Positions 22,020 through 22,030 of a stretch of DNA of 22,030 nt are shown here, piece by piece; the stretch's first letter is position 1, and every line of letters begins with the position of its first letter. The stretch spans positions 10,487 to 32,516 of the forward strand of contig DFFO01000008.1 in NCBI GenBank assembly GCA_002369255.1, read 5' to 3'. Both the position numbers and the translations under genes were made by a program. The DNA comes from Lachnospiraceae bacterium UBA3774. Its GTDB lineage: Bacteria; Bacillota; Clostridia; Lachnospirales; Lachnospiraceae. The notes beneath the pieces were generated by a model, which saw only the letters and a list, made by a program, of their open reading frames with translations, was not told where the DNA came from and did no database searches.

Positions 22020-22030
22020 ATGTTTAAGAG
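22020..22030 (+). CDS. Start of an unidentified gene, cut by the window edge
   Basis: GAGGAG (22009-22014) lies six bases before an ATG at 22020 and a strong promoter lies upstream, so this is a true gene start. Only MFK and part of the next codon are visible, so no function can be given. Confidence 0.55.

Overview
The window looks like a piece of a Clostridia-type Firmicute chromosome, probably from an anaerobic gut or rumen lineage. The reasons are strong AGGAGG-type ribosome binding sites, a tryptophan T-box and a lysine riboswitch acting through intrinsic terminators, the meso-diaminopimelate dehydrogenase branch of lysine synthesis, a DUF45/YgjP protease, YitT and YbaK family proteins, and moderate GC content. 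No ribosomal RNA, tRNA or CRISPR array was seen. The species assignment is inference only.

Layout, left to right. Positions 1-2062: the 3' part of an O-antigen-ligase-like membrane protein (+), converging by a 20-bp overlap on a GT2 glycosyltransferase fused to a GtrA-like membrane domain (-). Positions 2158-3866: a promoter, a Trp T-box leader (specifier TGG) and a stand-alone TrpB2-type tryptophan synthase beta chain. Positions 3890-7998 (-): a lysine-riboswitch operon reading lysA, ddh, an orphan FecE-like ABC ATPase and a SAM methyltransferase, closed by a strong terminator. Positions 8035-9132 (-): mnmA. Positions 9319-9633: five tandem copies of a 63-bp repeat that run into the 3' end of a truncated amidase-like gene (9611-10174, -).

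Positions 10286-11344 (-): a LUD-domain protein and a 97-residue protein that resembles only the middle domain of fatty-acid kinase FakA. Positions 11413-15716 (-): an export-type ABC operon (LolD/MacB-like ATPase, FtsX-like permease, coiled-coil lipoprotein), whose promoter start region is covered by a 30-bp palindromic operator. Positions 15748-17203 (-): a YgjP-like metalloprotease and an acyl-ACP thioesterase. These are divergent from a CDF cation transporter, YitT and galM operon (17233-20226, +). Positions 20237-21030 (-): a YbaK-type deacylase and an MGMT-like protein. Positions 21044-21331 (-): a 52-residue tail-anchored-like small protein with its own promoter and terminator.

The last 750 bases hold no convincing complete gene. 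They contain two decayed copies of the 5' end of a low-molecular-weight protein tyrosine phosphatase gene, each followed by the same TTTACACC-type repeat pair. This suggests old site-specific integration scars. The window then ends with a good promoter, a direct repeat and the first codons of a new gene.

Taken together the window is mostly housekeeping and amino-acid metabolism under RNA-switch control. The least ordinary parts are the 63-bp repeat array with its broken neighbour, the lysine-switch operon carrying an ABC ATPase without a permease, the free-standing FakA-like middle domain, and the scar-like right end.
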